From NCBI RefSeq assembly GCF_014656135.1, contig NZ_BNBV01000002.1:1-64000 (forward strand): a stretch of DNA of 64,000 nucleotides, in the 5' to 3' direction. Numbering within the stretch: the stretch's first letter is position 1; each line of letters begins with the position of its first letter. This stretch comes from Streptomyces thermodiastaticus (lineage in GTDB: Bacteria; Actinomycetota; Actinomycetes; Streptomycetales; Streptomycetaceae). Below the pieces are notes generated by a model. That model saw only the letters and a list, made by a program, of their open reading frames with translations. It was not told the origin of the DNA and did no database searches. Made by a program: the position numbers and the translations under genes. Positions 32,244 to 41,824 of this stretch are shown in pieces.

Positions 32244-33069
32244 ACTGCTCCTCCACAGCGGCGGAGGCGATCGTGGTGACCGCCTTGAAGGTACGGATGC
32301 CCTCGTACATGGTGGGGCTGGTGTAGGCCACCTTCCGCTCCCCGGTGCGGGCCACACCCGGCACCACGGTGGCGGCCATCGCCAGGTGTTCGGCGTCGAA
32401 CTCCACGGCGACGGTGAACGGACCGCTCTCGGCGGGCTCGTGCCGCACCGCCAGCGAGGCCGCCTTCGCGGCGGCGGCACGGATGTCGACGGCGGTCCGC
32501 GCCGGGGTACGGCACACGGCCGCGTACCGCGACACATGGTCCTTCACCGCCACCTTCAGCGCCTCGGGCGCATACCCGAAAGCGTCCTCGCAGGCCACGT
32601 CGTCACCGGTGATCAGCACCACCGGCACGCCGAACTCTGCCACCACATGCGCGTTGAGCAGTCCCTCGCTGGCCCGTACACCGTTCAGCCACACCCCGGT
32701 GATGGAGTTCGCGAGGTAGGTGTGCGCCAGGACGCCCTCCATGCCCGCGCCCGCGTGGTAGCCGATGAACGCGACACCGTCGACGTCGCCGTGCTGCACA
32801 CCCTCGACCATGGACAGCGACTTGTGCCGCCCGGTGAGCATCTGCGCCCGCTCGTCCAGTTCCTCCAGCAGCAGGTTGCGCATGGTCCAGTGGGCCTCGT
32901 TGATGAGGACCTCGTCGGCACCGCCGTCGAAAAAGCCCAGCACGGCGGCGTTGACGTCCGAGGTGAACATCGACCGGCACCGCTCCCACTGCGGCGTCCC
33001 CGGCAGCACGTCCGCCGGCCAGGTGACCCCGGTGGCGCCTTCCATGTCGGCGCTGATGAGGATCTTCAT
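32236..33069 (-). CDS. dppA: M55-family D-aminopeptidase (DppA-like)
   Basis: A 277-residue zinc D-aminopeptidase of the M55/DppA family, which removes N-terminal D-amino acids such as D-Ala from D-Ala-D-Ala or D-Ala-Gly-Gly. The family start MKILISADMEGATGVT carries the D-x-E metal pair; the histidines sit in VLINEAHWTMRNLLLEE and FIGYHAGAGMEGVLAHT. ATG at 33069, not the upstream in-frame codon, begins the conserved fold. No ribosome site; TAACGT at 33083-33078 fits a leaderless transcript. First gene of the peptidase operon. Confidence 0.9.
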   Translation of the reverse strand: MKILISADMEGATGVTWPADVLPGTPQWERCRSMFTSDVNAAVLGFFDGGADEVLINEAHWTMRNLLLEELDERAQMLTGRHKSLSMVEGVQHGDVDGVAFIGYHAGAGMEGVLAHTYLANSITGVWLNGVRASEGLLNAHVVAEFGVPVVLITGDDVACEDAFGYAPEALKVAVKDHVSRYAAVCRTPARTAVDIRAAAAKAASLAVRHEPAESGPFTVAVEFDAEHLAMAATVVPGVARTGERKVAYTSPTMYEGIRTFKAVTTIASAAVEEQYG

Positions 33070-33077
33070 GCTGCGCC

Positions 33078-33083
33078 ACGTTA
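33078..33083 (-). promoter_or_regulatory. Candidate -10 box of the peptidase operon
   Basis: TAACGT (minus 33083-33078), 8 nt, then the dppA ATG at 33069. No Shine-Dalgarno sequence, so the operon transcript may be leaderless. The -35 is not convincing. Confidence 0.4.
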
Positions 33084-33138
33084 CGCGCCGGGCGGGCACC
33101 GCGCCACGATCCGCCGCGACTGCTTTCGCGCGCTCCGC

Positions 33139-34569
33139 TCAGGCGCGCACTTCGCGGCGCGCCCTCTTCGGCTCCGTGCCGTGGGAGAAGCCGGCGCAGT
33201 CGGCGGCGCTGCGGCGCGGTGCGCGCTGGCCCTGGAGCCGGGGCAGGATGCGGCGCAGGTCGTCGAGGAGCAGGTCGGCCAGGTCGTGGCTGAAGCCGTT
33301 GCGGACCACGATGCGCAGCACGGCCAGGTCGGTGCGGTTCTCCGGGAAGGTGTACGCGGGCACCAGCCAGCCGCGTTCGCGCAGCGCGGCGGAGACGTCG
33401 AAGACGCTGAAGCGGTCGATGTCCTGCCGCACCCGGAAGGCGAACACCGGCAGCTCGCTGCCGTCGGTGATCAGCTCGAACGGGCCCAGCTCGGCGATCT
33501 CGGCGGCCAGCCGGGTGGCGACGTCACGGCAGGTCTGCTGCACCCGCCGGTAGCCGTCGAAACCCAGACGCAGAAACGTGTAGTACTGGGCGACGACCTG
33601 GGCGCCGGGGCGGGAGAAATTCAGCGCGAAGGTCGGCATGTCGCCGCCGAGGTAGTTGACGTGGAAGACCAGGTCGTCGGGGAGGGCGTCTCGGTCGCGC
33701 CACAGGGCCCAGCCGACCCCGGGCATGACGAGCCCGTACTTGTGACCCGAGGTGTTGATGGAGGCGATGCGCGGCAGCCGGAAGTCCCAGACGAGCTCCG
33801 GGTCGAGGAAGGGGGCGATCATTCCGCCGGAGGCGGCGTCGACGTGGACGGGGATGTCCCACCCGGTGCGGGCCTCAAGGTCGTCCAGGGCCGCGGCGAT
33901 GCCGGCGACGGGCTCGTAGCTGCCGTCGAAGGTGGAGCCGAGCACCGCGACCACCCCGATGGTGTTCTCGTCGCACAGCTCGACGGCCTTGTCGGGGGTG
34001 AGGTGGTACCGGTCGCCCTCCATCGGCACGTAGCGCGGCTCGACCTCGAAGTAGTCGGCGAACTTCTCCCAGCAGATCTGCACATTGACGCCCATGACCA
34101 GATTGGGCCGGGCGGTGGATGCGCCCTCGGCGCGGCGGCGGTGCTGCCAGCGCCGTTTGAGGGCAAGTCCGCCGAGCATCGCCGCCTCGCTCGATCCGGT
34201 GGTCGAGCAGCCGACCGCGTGCCGCGGGTCCTCGGCGTGCCACAGCCGGGCGAGCATGTGGACGCAGCGGGACTCCAGTTCCGCGGTCTGCGGATACTCG
34301 TCCTTGTCGATCATGTTCTTCTCGGCGCACTCGTCCATGAGCCGCCGGGCCTGGGGTTCGGCCCAGGTGGAGACGAAGGTGGCGAGGTTCTGCCGGGCGT
34401 TGCCGTCGAGCATCAGCTCGTCGTGCACGATCTGGTAGGCGGTGTCCGGCTCCATCTGCCGCTCGGGCAGCGCGTACCGGGGCACCCTGAGGGGCTCCCG
34501 GCTGAAGACCGGGTTGATCTGCAGGTCCCGGCTGTGGCCGTGCCGCTCGCGAGGGTGCCTGACCGTCAT
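33139..34569 (-). CDS. gadB: Glutamate decarboxylase
   Basis: A 476-residue PLP-dependent glutamate decarboxylase (group II). The Schiff-base lysine lies in SINTSGHKYGLVMPGVGW; the PLP phosphate-binding VGCSTTGSSEAAMLGG and VHVDAASGGMIAPF (Asp pairing the pyridine N) are typical of GadA/B. The N-terminal RHPRERHGHSRDL region may form the pH-dependent tail. Produces GABA and consumes a proton. No glutamate-GABA antiporter is adjacent, so the usual acid-resistance pair is incomplete here. ATG at 34569 follows GGAGG. Confidence 0.93.
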   Translation of the reverse strand: MTVRHPRERHGHSRDLQINPVFSREPLRVPRYALPERQMEPDTAYQIVHDELMLDGNARQNLATFVSTWAEPQARRLMDECAEKNMIDKDEYPQTAELESRCVHMLARLWHAEDPRHAVGCSTTGSSEAAMLGGLALKRRWQHRRRAEGASTARPNLVMGVNVQICWEKFADYFEVEPRYVPMEGDRYHLTPDKAVELCDENTIGVVAVLGSTFDGSYEPVAGIAAALDDLEARTGWDIPVHVDAASGGMIAPFLDPELVWDFRLPRIASINTSGHKYGLVMPGVGWALWRDRDALPDDLVFHVNYLGGDMPTFALNFSRPGAQVVAQYYTFLRLGFDGYRRVQQTCRDVATRLAAEIAELGPFELITDGSELPVFAFRVRQDIDRFSVFDVSAALRERGWLVPAYTFPENRTDLAVLRIVVRNGFSHDLADLLLDDLRRILPRLQGQRAPRRSAADCAGFSHGTEPKRARREVRA

Positions 34570-34656
34570 GCGTACCGCCTCCGGCGTGTCGTCGCGTGTC
34601 GGGGATCGGGTGTCACATCCGTGCGTACGTCCCCCCGGCGGGCGGCCGACGCGCCC

Positions 34657-34683
34657 GGCGGGCGCCCGGCGCGGGCGCCCGCC
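34657..34683 (-). terminator. Hairpin after the GT4 gene
   Basis: Twelve-bp perfect stem, GGCGGGCGCCCG at 34657-34668 and CGGGCGCCCGCC at 34672-34683, 3-nt loop, 15 nt beyond the stop of the glycosyltransferase. It ends the teichoic-acid-type operon. Confidence 0.7.
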
Positions 34684-34698
34684 CCCTCCCCGGTCCGC

Positions 34699-35832
34699 TC
34701 AGCGTTCCAGGAGGTCGAACAGCTCCTCCCAGCGGCGGGTGATGGTCTCCGGGTCGAAGCGGCGCACATTGCGCAGCGCCCGCTCGCCGAAGGTGTCGCG
34801 CAGGTGTTCGTCCGACATCAACCGCACCAGGTGGCGGGCGAGTTCGAAGGTGTTGCCGGGCCGGGCCAGCAGCCCGTCCTCCTCGTGGGTGATGATCTCC
34901 CGGACGCCGGGCGCGCAGTCGAACGCCACGCACGGCACCCCGCACGCCATCGCTTCCAGCAGGGCCAGCGGGAAGCCCTCGCCGCGGGAGGACTGGACGA
35001 AGAGGGAGCTGGCGCGCAGCGCGCCGGGGACGTCGTCGGTCTGTCCGGCGAAGTCCACCGAGTCCTCCAGCCCCAGGTCGGCGCACCGCTGCTTCAGCTC
35101 CTGCTCGGCCTCTCCGCGGCCGTAGATGCGCAGGGTCCAGCCGGGCTGCCGGGGCGCCACCTCGGCCCAGGCGTCCAGCAGCATGTCGACGCCCTTCTCG
35201 TGGGAGAGCCGCCCGATGCTCGCCACCACCTTCTCCGAGCGCGGCGAGGGGGCGCCGGGCAGGAACGGCAGCGGGTTGGGCATGAAGTCCATGTTGTTCA
35301 GGCCTTCGCCCACCCACCGGTCGGCGTCCTCCTGAGTGAGGGCCAGCAGCCGGTCGACGTCCGCGAAGTACTTCTTCACCCGCTGGAAACGGGAGGACTT
35401 GCGGCAGGTGTCGAAGGACTCGTGGGTCATGCCGATGACCGGGTGTCCGGCGGTGTCCGCGAGCGCCACCCACTCCATCGCCCACACCTGCGGCACGATG
35501 ATCATGGCGCCGGGCCGGGCGGCGCGGAAGAGCGCGGTGAGCCGTTCGGCGGCCTTGCGCATATGGGCCTCGTGGCGGCGCACGGCCGGGTCGGCGGCGC
35601 CCAGCAGACGGCGCGGCCGGGGCCGGCTCGGCGGACGGCGGGCGTAGAGGGTCTCGGTCCGGAACGGGGGCCGCTCACCGAGGTCCATGGGGTGGTGGGG
35701 CGGGGCGATGCCGACGACGGTGACCCGGTGACCGCGCTCGGCCAGCAGGGTGGCCAGCTGGATCTGCCAGCGGCCCACGCCGCCGAGTTCGTTGACCTCG
35801 TTGGCCACGAGGAAGATGTCGCGCTGGGTCAT
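34699..35832 (-). CDS. Glycosyltransferase family 4
   Basis: A 377-residue GT-B retaining glycosyltransferase. N-terminal half: DIFLVANEVNELGGVGRWQI (nucleotide-sugar contact region). C-terminal half: IGRLSHEKGVDMLLDAW, and the GT4 E-x7-E motif in EGFPLALLEAMACGVPCVAF. Soluble, probably at the membrane face. ATG at 35832 overlaps the stop of the CDP-glycerol transferase gene, so the two act together, most likely adding a sugar to a wall teichoic acid or similar glycerol-phosphate polymer; the polymer is inferred. Confidence 0.9.
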   Translation of the reverse strand: MTQRDIFLVANEVNELGGVGRWQIQLATLLAERGHRVTVVGIAPPHHPMDLGERPPFRTETLYARRPPSRPRPRRLLGAADPAVRRHEAHMRKAAERLTALFRAARPGAMIIVPQVWAMEWVALADTAGHPVIGMTHESFDTCRKSSRFQRVKKYFADVDRLLALTQEDADRWVGEGLNNMDFMPNPLPFLPGAPSPRSEKVVASIGRLSHEKGVDMLLDAWAEVAPRQPGWTLRIYGRGEAEQELKQRCADLGLEDSVDFAGQTDDVPGALRASSLFVQSSRGEGFPLALLEAMACGVPCVAFDCAPGVREIITHEEDGLLARPGNTFELARHLVRLMSDEHLRDTFGERALRNVRRFDPETITRRWEELFDLLER

Positions 35833-38702
35833 CGGGCCCCTCCCGCGGGAGAGAAGAAGCGGTCCACGATCCGCGCCGCGGCATCGCCGCGGTCGTACTC
35901 GCCGTACTTGTCCACGAACTCCTTCAGCCGTGCCTCGTAGGTCGTGCGCAGCGCCCCGAGGTCCTCGAGGGCGGCGTAGAACTCCTCCGGGGTGCGCGGG
36001 ACGGGGCCCGGCGCCTCGGCGAGCAGGTCGAAGTAGGTGCCCCGGCTGTCCTGGGCGTACTCCTCCCAGTCGTGCGCGAAGAACACGATCGGGCGGTGCA
36101 GCAGGGCGTAGTCGAACATCACCGAGGAATAGTCGGTGATCAGGGCGTCGGCGAGCAGCATGAGCGGGGTGATGTCCGGCTCGCGGCTGACGTCGAGCAC
36201 CCGTCCGGCCACCGACGGGGGCAGGGTGAGCCGGTTCAGGTAGTGGGCGCGCACCAGGAGCGTGTACCGGTCGCCGAAGCGTTCCGCGAACTCCTCGATG
36301 TCGAAGGGGAACGCGAAGTCGCTGACGCGGCCGTCGCGGCCGGTGCGGAAGGTGGGCGCGTACAGCAGCACCTGCCGGCCGGGCTCCAGGCCGAGGCGTT
36401 CGGCCAGCCGCCGCGCCTCGGGGTCGTCGGTGCCCTGGGCGGCCCGGACCAGGGCGTCGTTGCGCGGGTAGCCGGTGCGCAGCAGCTTGTCCTCGGGGAT
36501 GCGGTAGGCGCGGGCGAGGGTGCGTACGTCGTGCTCGCTGCGCACCACGAAGTGGTCGAAGCGGTCCAGCGCCCGCTGGTAGGTGCGCTGTTCCGCCTCG
36601 GAGAGCATCCGGGTGCCGGGCTCGTCGAAACCCATCCGCTTCAGCGCGGAGCCGTGCCAGGTCTGGATGTACGTGGTCTCCGGGCGCTTGCTCAGACGCA
36701 GCGGGAAACCCTGGTTGTCGATCCAGAACTCGGCCTGCGCCAGCGCCATGAGGTAGCTCCAGGACCAGCGGCGCACCAGCTGCACGTCGTCGGGGAAACC
36801 CTCGGGGCGCTCACCGGCGTAGGACCAGATGGCGGTGACGGGTGTGCCGCGGCGGCGCAGTTCCTCGTAGATGGCGCGGGGGCTGTCGCTGTACTGCTTG
36901 CCGAGGTGGCTCTCGAAGACGACGGTGCCCTTGCGGACGGGCAGCCGGGTCAGCATGTGCTCGTAGACCTGGAGCTTGCGGGTGCCGGAGTTCAGCTCGC
37001 GCCGCAGGGAGCGCAGGGTGCGGTAGGCGCTCTTGGCGGCACGGGCGGAACGGCCGTGCAGATTGCGCTCCACGGCGGCGCGGCCGGCGCGGGAGAGCTG
37101 CCCGTGCTGGGTGAGCCGGAAGGCGAGGTGCCCCTTGGCGGACACCTCGGCGTGCAGCCGGTCGGCCATGAGCCTGGTCAGCCGCGGCCGCACGGGCAGG
37201 TCCGCGACGCCTTCGAGGCCGACGTCGCCGACGGTGAGACGGCTGGTGGTGCGCTTGCCGTCGGCCGTCAGGTGCAGCCGGACGTCCCACACGTCGTCCA
37301 CGATGCCGAGCGGGCGGAGCCTGCGGCCCAGAGGCACCTCGGCCCGCCAGGCGATGCTGTCGCCCTGGTGGCGCGGGGCGGGCACGGGGAAGCGGAAGGT
37401 CTGAAGGCTGCGCCGGCGGGCGCGGAACTCCAGCTCGGCGGTCAGCTCGGCGTCCGGCGCGATGACGCCCAGCGGATTGACGACCTCTCCGGCGAGCACC
37501 ACGTCGGCGCCGCGCGCCGTGTACGCGGTGAGCCGGTTGCGCAGGAACATCTGGTTCAGCTGCTTGGCGTGGTAGCCGAGGGAGGTGACGTCGAGGACGG
37601 CGCGCATCTCCGGGTCGTCGAGGTGACGGTCGGTCCAGTAGATCCGGCCGTCCCGCTCGGCCAGCGGCGTGGAGATCTTGTTCCGGTTGATCAGGGTGTC
37701 GATGGCCGGCATCAGGCCGTCCCAGTCCTCGCGCAGCAGCAGCTGGGCGCAGATGGCGTGGACGCGGTCGAGTTCGGCGTAGGCGGCGTCGGAGAAGGTC
37801 TGGACGTAGGGCCGCGCCAGCCCGGCGAAGCGGTGCCGGTAGTCGTCGTCGAGGAACGGCAGTTCCCGGAGGTACAGCACGAGGTCGTGCTTGAGGAACT
37901 TGATGTCCTTGCGCAGCTTCAGCTCGTCCTCGCCGCGCTCCTGGAGCAGGGCGTCGATCCGGCGGTGGATCTCCACCCGGTCGGCGAAGTTGCGGATCTC
38001 ACCGCGCCGGTTGCTGATCGACTTGTTGGCGGTCTTCTGGACGACGTTCCAGAAGTAGACGGTGTGCGGGATGAGGGTGATGCGCCGGGCGGCCAGGTAG
38101 GCCTGGGCGGAGAAGAGCAGGTCCTCGTAGTGGATGCCCCGGGGGAAGGTGAGCTCGTTGTCGAGGAGGAACGAGCGCCGGTAGCACTTGTTGGTCGACA
38201 GGGTGTCGAAGACGAACAAGTCCGGCAGCTCGGCGACGGACTCCAGGGTGCGGGTGGAGCGGTACAGCCAGGGGTACCACGGGACCCGTTTGCCGTGCCG
38301 GCTGTCGGTGTGGACGCGGACGCACATTCCGGAGACGAGGTCGGCGCCGGTGCGGTCGGCGGCCTCGACCATGTTGCGGCAGGCGTGCGGCTCCAGGGTG
38401 TCGTCGCTGTCGAGGAACATCACGTACCGGCCGCGGGCGACCTTGATGCCCTGGTTACGGGGCTCCCCGCAGCCGCCGCTGTTCTCCGGCAGGCGGATCG
38501 CGCGGACCGTGCCGGGGTGTTGCGCGGCGAGCGCCTGGGCGACCTCGAAGGAGCGGTCCGTCGAGCAGTCGTCGGCGATGATCACCTCGACATTGCGCAG
38601 ACTTTGTTCGAGCACGGAACCGACCGCTGTCGGGAGTCTGTCCTCGTCGTTGTAGACGATGACGACGACACTGACGTCCGGTTCGGGCGGGACGCTCGAC
38701 AC
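35829..38702 (-). CDS. Bifunctional GT2 glycosyltransferase / CDP-glycerol glycerophosphotransferase
   Basis: A 957-residue fusion for wall polymer synthesis. Residues about 8-230 are a GT2 domain (VSVVVIVYNDEDRLPTAV, ADDCSTDRSF, the DXD in YVMFLDSDDTLEPH). About 230-560 are a helical and beta-sandwich linker. Residues about 600-950 are a TagF-type domain: YIQTWHGSALKRMGFD (catalytic His), VLLYAPTFRTG, ALITDYSSVMFDYALLHRPI (Asp) and the YEARLKEFVDKYGEYDRGDA end. GTG at 38702 follows GAGAGG by 6 nt; longer frames lack a site. It is a common Streptomyces gene type, here followed by a coupled GT4. Confidence 0.9.
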   Translation of the reverse strand: MSSVPPEPDVSVVVIVYNDEDRLPTAVGSVLEQSLRNVEVIIADDCSTDRSFEVAQALAAQHPGTVRAIRLPENSGGCGEPRNQGIKVARGRYVMFLDSDDTLEPHACRNMVEAADRTGADLVSGMCVRVHTDSRHGKRVPWYPWLYRSTRTLESVAELPDLFVFDTLSTNKCYRRSFLLDNELTFPRGIHYEDLLFSAQAYLAARRITLIPHTVYFWNVVQKTANKSISNRRGEIRNFADRVEIHRRIDALLQERGEDELKLRKDIKFLKHDLVLYLRELPFLDDDYRHRFAGLARPYVQTFSDAAYAELDRVHAICAQLLLREDWDGLMPAIDTLINRNKISTPLAERDGRIYWTDRHLDDPEMRAVLDVTSLGYHAKQLNQMFLRNRLTAYTARGADVVLAGEVVNPLGVIAPDAELTAELEFRARRRSLQTFRFPVPAPRHQGDSIAWRAEVPLGRRLRPLGIVDDVWDVRLHLTADGKRTTSRLTVGDVGLEGVADLPVRPRLTRLMADRLHAEVSAKGHLAFRLTQHGQLSRAGRAAVERNLHGRSARAAKSAYRTLRSLRRELNSGTRKLQVYEHMLTRLPVRKGTVVFESHLGKQYSDSPRAIYEELRRRGTPVTAIWSYAGERPEGFPDDVQLVRRWSWSYLMALAQAEFWIDNQGFPLRLSKRPETTYIQTWHGSALKRMGFDEPGTRMLSEAEQRTYQRALDRFDHFVVRSEHDVRTLARAYRIPEDKLLRTGYPRNDALVRAAQGTDDPEARRLAERLGLEPGRQVLLYAPTFRTGRDGRVSDFAFPFDIEEFAERFGDRYTLLVRAHYLNRLTLPPSVAGRVLDVSREPDITPLMLLADALITDYSSVMFDYALLHRPIVFFAHDWEEYAQDSRGTYFDLLAEAPGPVPRTPEEFYAALEDLGALRTTYEARLKEFVDKYGEYDRGDAAARIVDRFFSPAGGAR

Positions 38703-39225
38703 GGCAACCTCTCGTCTCAGTCCGTGGGTGCGGCGGGCTGGGCGTAACCCTACAGGTTGTAGGGTCGGCCGCCGTCCCTGAACCCCACCCAAACTACGTC
38801 AATGCGACAATAAGCCGCTCCGTGACACGCATGGCGCCTCGCCCGCCGCGGTCCGGACACGGGTGGGCCGGGGTTGCGCAGGACGGTGCGGGCCGGGCCG
38901 GTCCCCGCAGGCGGCCGTCCTCCCCCGGCATTCTGCACCACCGGTCCGCGCGGCCGTCCGGCGGGGCACTGCTGCTCGTCCGCCCTGCCGTACCGGGATG
39001 CCCTATGGATGTCGAGCGGCTTCAGTGAGGTCGCTTCGAGGGTTCGCCGGGGCATGAGGACGCGGTAGACCTCGCGGGCGACATGGCGTTCGAGGCAGCG
39101 CAGCCCGTCCGGTCGCGTGCGAGGCGGCTCCTCCGAGCGGATCGACACATCCCGGACAAGACAGTCGAGACGTCGGTCAGGCCGTGCGTCGGACCCGTCG
39201 GAGAAGCCACGTCACACCCTCACTG
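38703..39225. other. 523-bp gap between wall-polymer and MFS genes
   Basis: Holds the leader of the teichoic-acid operon with the palindrome at 38747-38765 near its left end, then GC-rich sequence. Short open frames at 38822-39068 and 39083-39307 lack ribosome sites and family features, so I do not call them. A terminator for the MFS gene is not obvious. Confidence 0.5.
38747..38765. promoter_or_regulatory. Perfect palindrome upstream of the wall-polymer operon
   Basis: ACCCTACA-GGT-TGTAGGGT at 38747-38765, 45 nt before the GTG at 38702. Size and symmetry fit a dimeric repressor site or a short hairpin in the leader. No regulator is adjacent. Confidence 0.5.
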
Positions 39226-41649
39226 TCAGTCCTCGTGGCCGAGCTGGAGGTCGCGTTCCGTGCGGCCGCCGCCCGCCACCTGGAGCACCGTGGCGACCGG
39301 AGGGTAGCCGGCCGCGATCACGGTGTACTCGCCCGAGGACAGGTCCACGAACCGGAACGTTCCGTCGGGCCCGGTGGTGAGGGTGTCGACGACGTTGCCG
39401 GCCGCGTCGAGCAGCGTCACCCGGGCGTCCTCGACGGGCCGCCCGCCGCTCGCCCGCACGGTGCCGCGCAGCACGGCGCCGCCCGCCAGCTCCACGTCCT
39501 GGCGGGTCTCCCGCGAGGCCTGCACGGTGACCGGGAGCGCGGCCGGGCGGAAGGCGGGCGCGCTGGCGGCGAGCGTGTACTCGCCGGCGACCAGCTCGGT
39601 GATGACGTAGCCGCCCTCACGGCCGCTGCGGGTGGTGGCCACCACCTCGCCGTGGACGTTGGTCAGGGTGACGGTGGCGTCCCGCACGGGGGTGCCGTCC
39701 GCGGTGCACACGGTGCCCGCGAGGCGTCCGGCACCGCCGAGGACGACGTCCAGTTCCACAGGGCGTTCGCCGACGGTCACGGACACCGCCTGCGGCTGGT
39801 GCCCGCCGGCCGCCGCGATCAGGACGTAGGAGCCGGCGCCCGGTGTGGACAGCGCGTACCGGCCGTCCTCGCCGCTCGCGCCGCGCCCGATCTGCTGCCC
39901 CGCGACGTCGATGAGGGTGAGCGCCGCGCGCGGTACGACGCTGTCGTCCGCGTGCCGCACCGTGCCGCACACGGGCACGCCGGCCGGGTAGGGCGAACGG
40001 GCCTGCGGTACGGCCGCGTTGAGCGGGGCGGTCTCCGTGTCGTGGGCGGGTGCTGCGGCGGGGGTGTTGTGGGACACCAGAGGTTTCTCCTTGAGGAAGA
40101 AGGCGATGAGCAGGCCGAGGACGAGCACCGGCACCAGGTAGAGGAAGATCCGCGGCATGGCGTCGGCGTACGCCTGGATGTAGGCGTCGCGCACGGCCGG
40201 CGGCAGGGCGTACACCACCTGCGGGGTGATCGACTCGGCATCGGGCAGGCCGGCTCCCGCGCGCGGGGGAAGGCGGTCGTGCAGCGCGTCGGTGAGCCGG
40301 TCGGCGAACAGGGTGCCGAAGACGGCGGCTCCGACGCTGCCTCCGATCTGCCGGAAGTAGTTGTTGGCGCTGGTCGCCGTGCCCAGGTCGGCGGGGCGCA
40401 CCGAGTTCTGCACGGCGAGCACCAGCACCGGCATGACCAGGCCGATGCCGGCGCCGAGTACGGCCATCCACACGCTGTACGCCAGCCGCGAGGTGTCGGC
40501 CTCGAGACGGGAGAGCAGCCACATGCCGACGGCGGACACGGCGCTGCCCAGCACCGGGTAGATCCGGTAGCGGCCGGTGTGGCTGATGAGCTGGCCGGAG
40601 AGGATCGACGCGCCGACCACGCCGCCCGTCATGGGCAGCATCAGCAGCCCGGACTCGGTGGCCGAGGCGCCGTCCACCATCTGCAGGAAGGTGGGCAGAT
40701 AGCTGGCCGCGCCGAACAGGGCCACGCCGACGACCAGGCCGACCAGGCCGCTGATGGTGAAGACCGAGTCCCGGAACAGGTGCAGCGGGATGATCGGTTC
40801 GGCGGCGAAGCGCTCGGCGAGGAGGAACAGCGCGATCGCCACGACGGCACCGGCGCCGAGCCCGAGGACGACGCCGGAGCTCCAGGCGTACTCGGTGCCG
40901 CCCCAGCTGGTCAGCAGCACCAGGCAGGTGGAGGCGGCGGCCAGCAGCGTGGCGCCCAGGACGTCGAAGCGCCCCCGGACCCGCACGGCGGGCAGTTTCA
41001 GCACCAGGGCGACGACGACGAGGGTGACCAGCCCGAACGGCACGTTGATGTAGAAGCACCAGCGCCAGGACAGGTGGTCGGTGAAGTAGCCGCCGAGCAG
41101 GGGGCCGGCGACGGAGGCGAGACCGAAGGCGGCGCCGATCAGCCCCATGAAGCGGCCCCGCTCCCGGGGCGGCACGATGTCCGCGATGATCGCCTGGACG
41201 CCGATCATCAGCCCGCCCGCGCCGACGCCCTGCACGGCCCGGAAGGCGATCATCTGGTCCATCGTCCGCGCCCGTCCGGCCAGCAGGGAGCCGACGACGA
41301 AGACGAGGATGGAGAACTGGAAGACCCCCTTGCGGCCGATCTGGTCGCCGAGCTTGCCGTAGACGGGCAGCAGCACGGTGGAGGTGAGCAGGTAGGAGGT
41401 GATCGCCCAGGACATCTTGTCCAGGCCGTGCAGTTCGCCGACCACCTTGGGCAGCGCGGTGGCGACGATCATCTGGTCCAGGGCGGCCAGGAGCAGGGCG
41501 AGCATCAGCCCGGAGAAGACCAGCCGCACCCGCCGGGGGCTGAGCGGCGGGGCGGAGGACTGCGGGGCGGCGCCGGCCGAGGCCGGTGCGCCGTCCGTCT
41601 GCGACGGCGCCGCGACCGGTTCGTCCCGCACCAGACCGATACCGCCCAC
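39226..41649 (-). CDS. DHA2-type MFS exporter with three C-terminal carboxypeptidase-regulatory-like repeats
   Basis: An 807-residue protein. Residues about 45-540 are a 14-helix major facilitator (DHA2 drug-proton antiporter) with motif [30 protein letters not shown] at the first helix and FAVQ-like motif [19 protein letters not shown]. After a linker, about 565-807 contain three beta-sandwich repeats of about 75 residues of the carboxypeptidase regulatory (transthyretin-like) type: [36 protein letters not shown] and [18 protein letters not shown], each ending in a G-x-Y-x-L strand. The repeats should lie outside or on the membrane. GTG at 41649 follows GGGAGAGG. Confidence 0.88.
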   Translation of the reverse strand: MGGIGLVRDEPVAAPSQTDGAPASAGAAPQSSAPPLSPRRVRLVFSGLMLALLLAALDQMIVATALPKVVGELHGLDKMSWAITSYLLTSTVLLPVYGKLGDQIGRKGVFQFSILVFVVGSLLAGRARTMDQMIAFRAVQGVGAGGLMIGVQAIIADIVPPRERGRFMGLIGAAFGLASVAGPLLGGYFTDHLSWRWCFYINVPFGLVTLVVVALVLKLPAVRVRGRFDVLGATLLAAASTCLVLLTSWGGTEYAWSSGVVLGLGAGAVVAIALFLLAERFAAEPIIPLHLFRDSVFTISGLVGLVVGVALFGAASYLPTFLQMVDGASATESGLLMLPMTGGVVGASILSGQLISHTGRYRIYPVLGSAVSAVGMWLLSRLEADTSRLAYSVWMAVLGAGIGLVMPVLVLAVQNSVRPADLGTATSANNYFRQIGGSVGAAVFGTLFADRLTDALHDRLPPRAGAGLPDAESITPQVVYALPPAVRDAYIQAYADAMPRIFLYLVPVLVLGLLIAFFLKEKPLVSHNTPAAAPAHDTETAPLNAAVPQARSPYPAGVPVCGTVRHADDSVVPRAALTLIDVAGQQIGRGASGEDGRYALSTPGAGSYVLIAAAGGHQPQAVSVTVGERPVELDVVLGGAGRLAGTVCTADGTPVRDATVTLTNVHGEVVATTRSGREGGYVITELVAGEYTLAASAPAFRPAALPVTVQASRETRQDVELAGGAVLRGTVRASGGRPVEDARVTLLDAAGNVVDTLTTGPDGTFRFVDLSSGEYTVIAAGYPPVATVLQVAGGGRTERDLQLGHED

Positions 41650-41704
41650 CTGCGTACCTCTCCCTCGTCGTGCCTGTGCCGCGCGGCTTCGCGCGTACTG
41701 CGAC

Positions 41705-41728
41705 AACTCCGAGCGGGCACGCGGAGTT
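41705..41728. promoter_or_regulatory. Inverted repeat before the MFS gene
   Basis: AACTCCG at 41705-41711 and CGGAGTT at 41722-41728, 10-nt spacer, 56 nt upstream of the GTG. It could be the site of a regulator. No adjacent regulator gene exists. Confidence 0.35.
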
Positions 41729-41824
41729 ACGGCACAGGGCAGAGCCACGGGGAGATCACTCGAACCGGTGAGCCCTCAACCCGGGTGAGAACGGGGCGAG
41801 TTGGGCCGCGAGGGGAGGGGGAGC

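Noticed and set aside
38822..39307. Small open frames between the wall-polymer and MFS genes
   Set aside because: No ribosome sites, no recognisable motifs, and overlapping in several frames.
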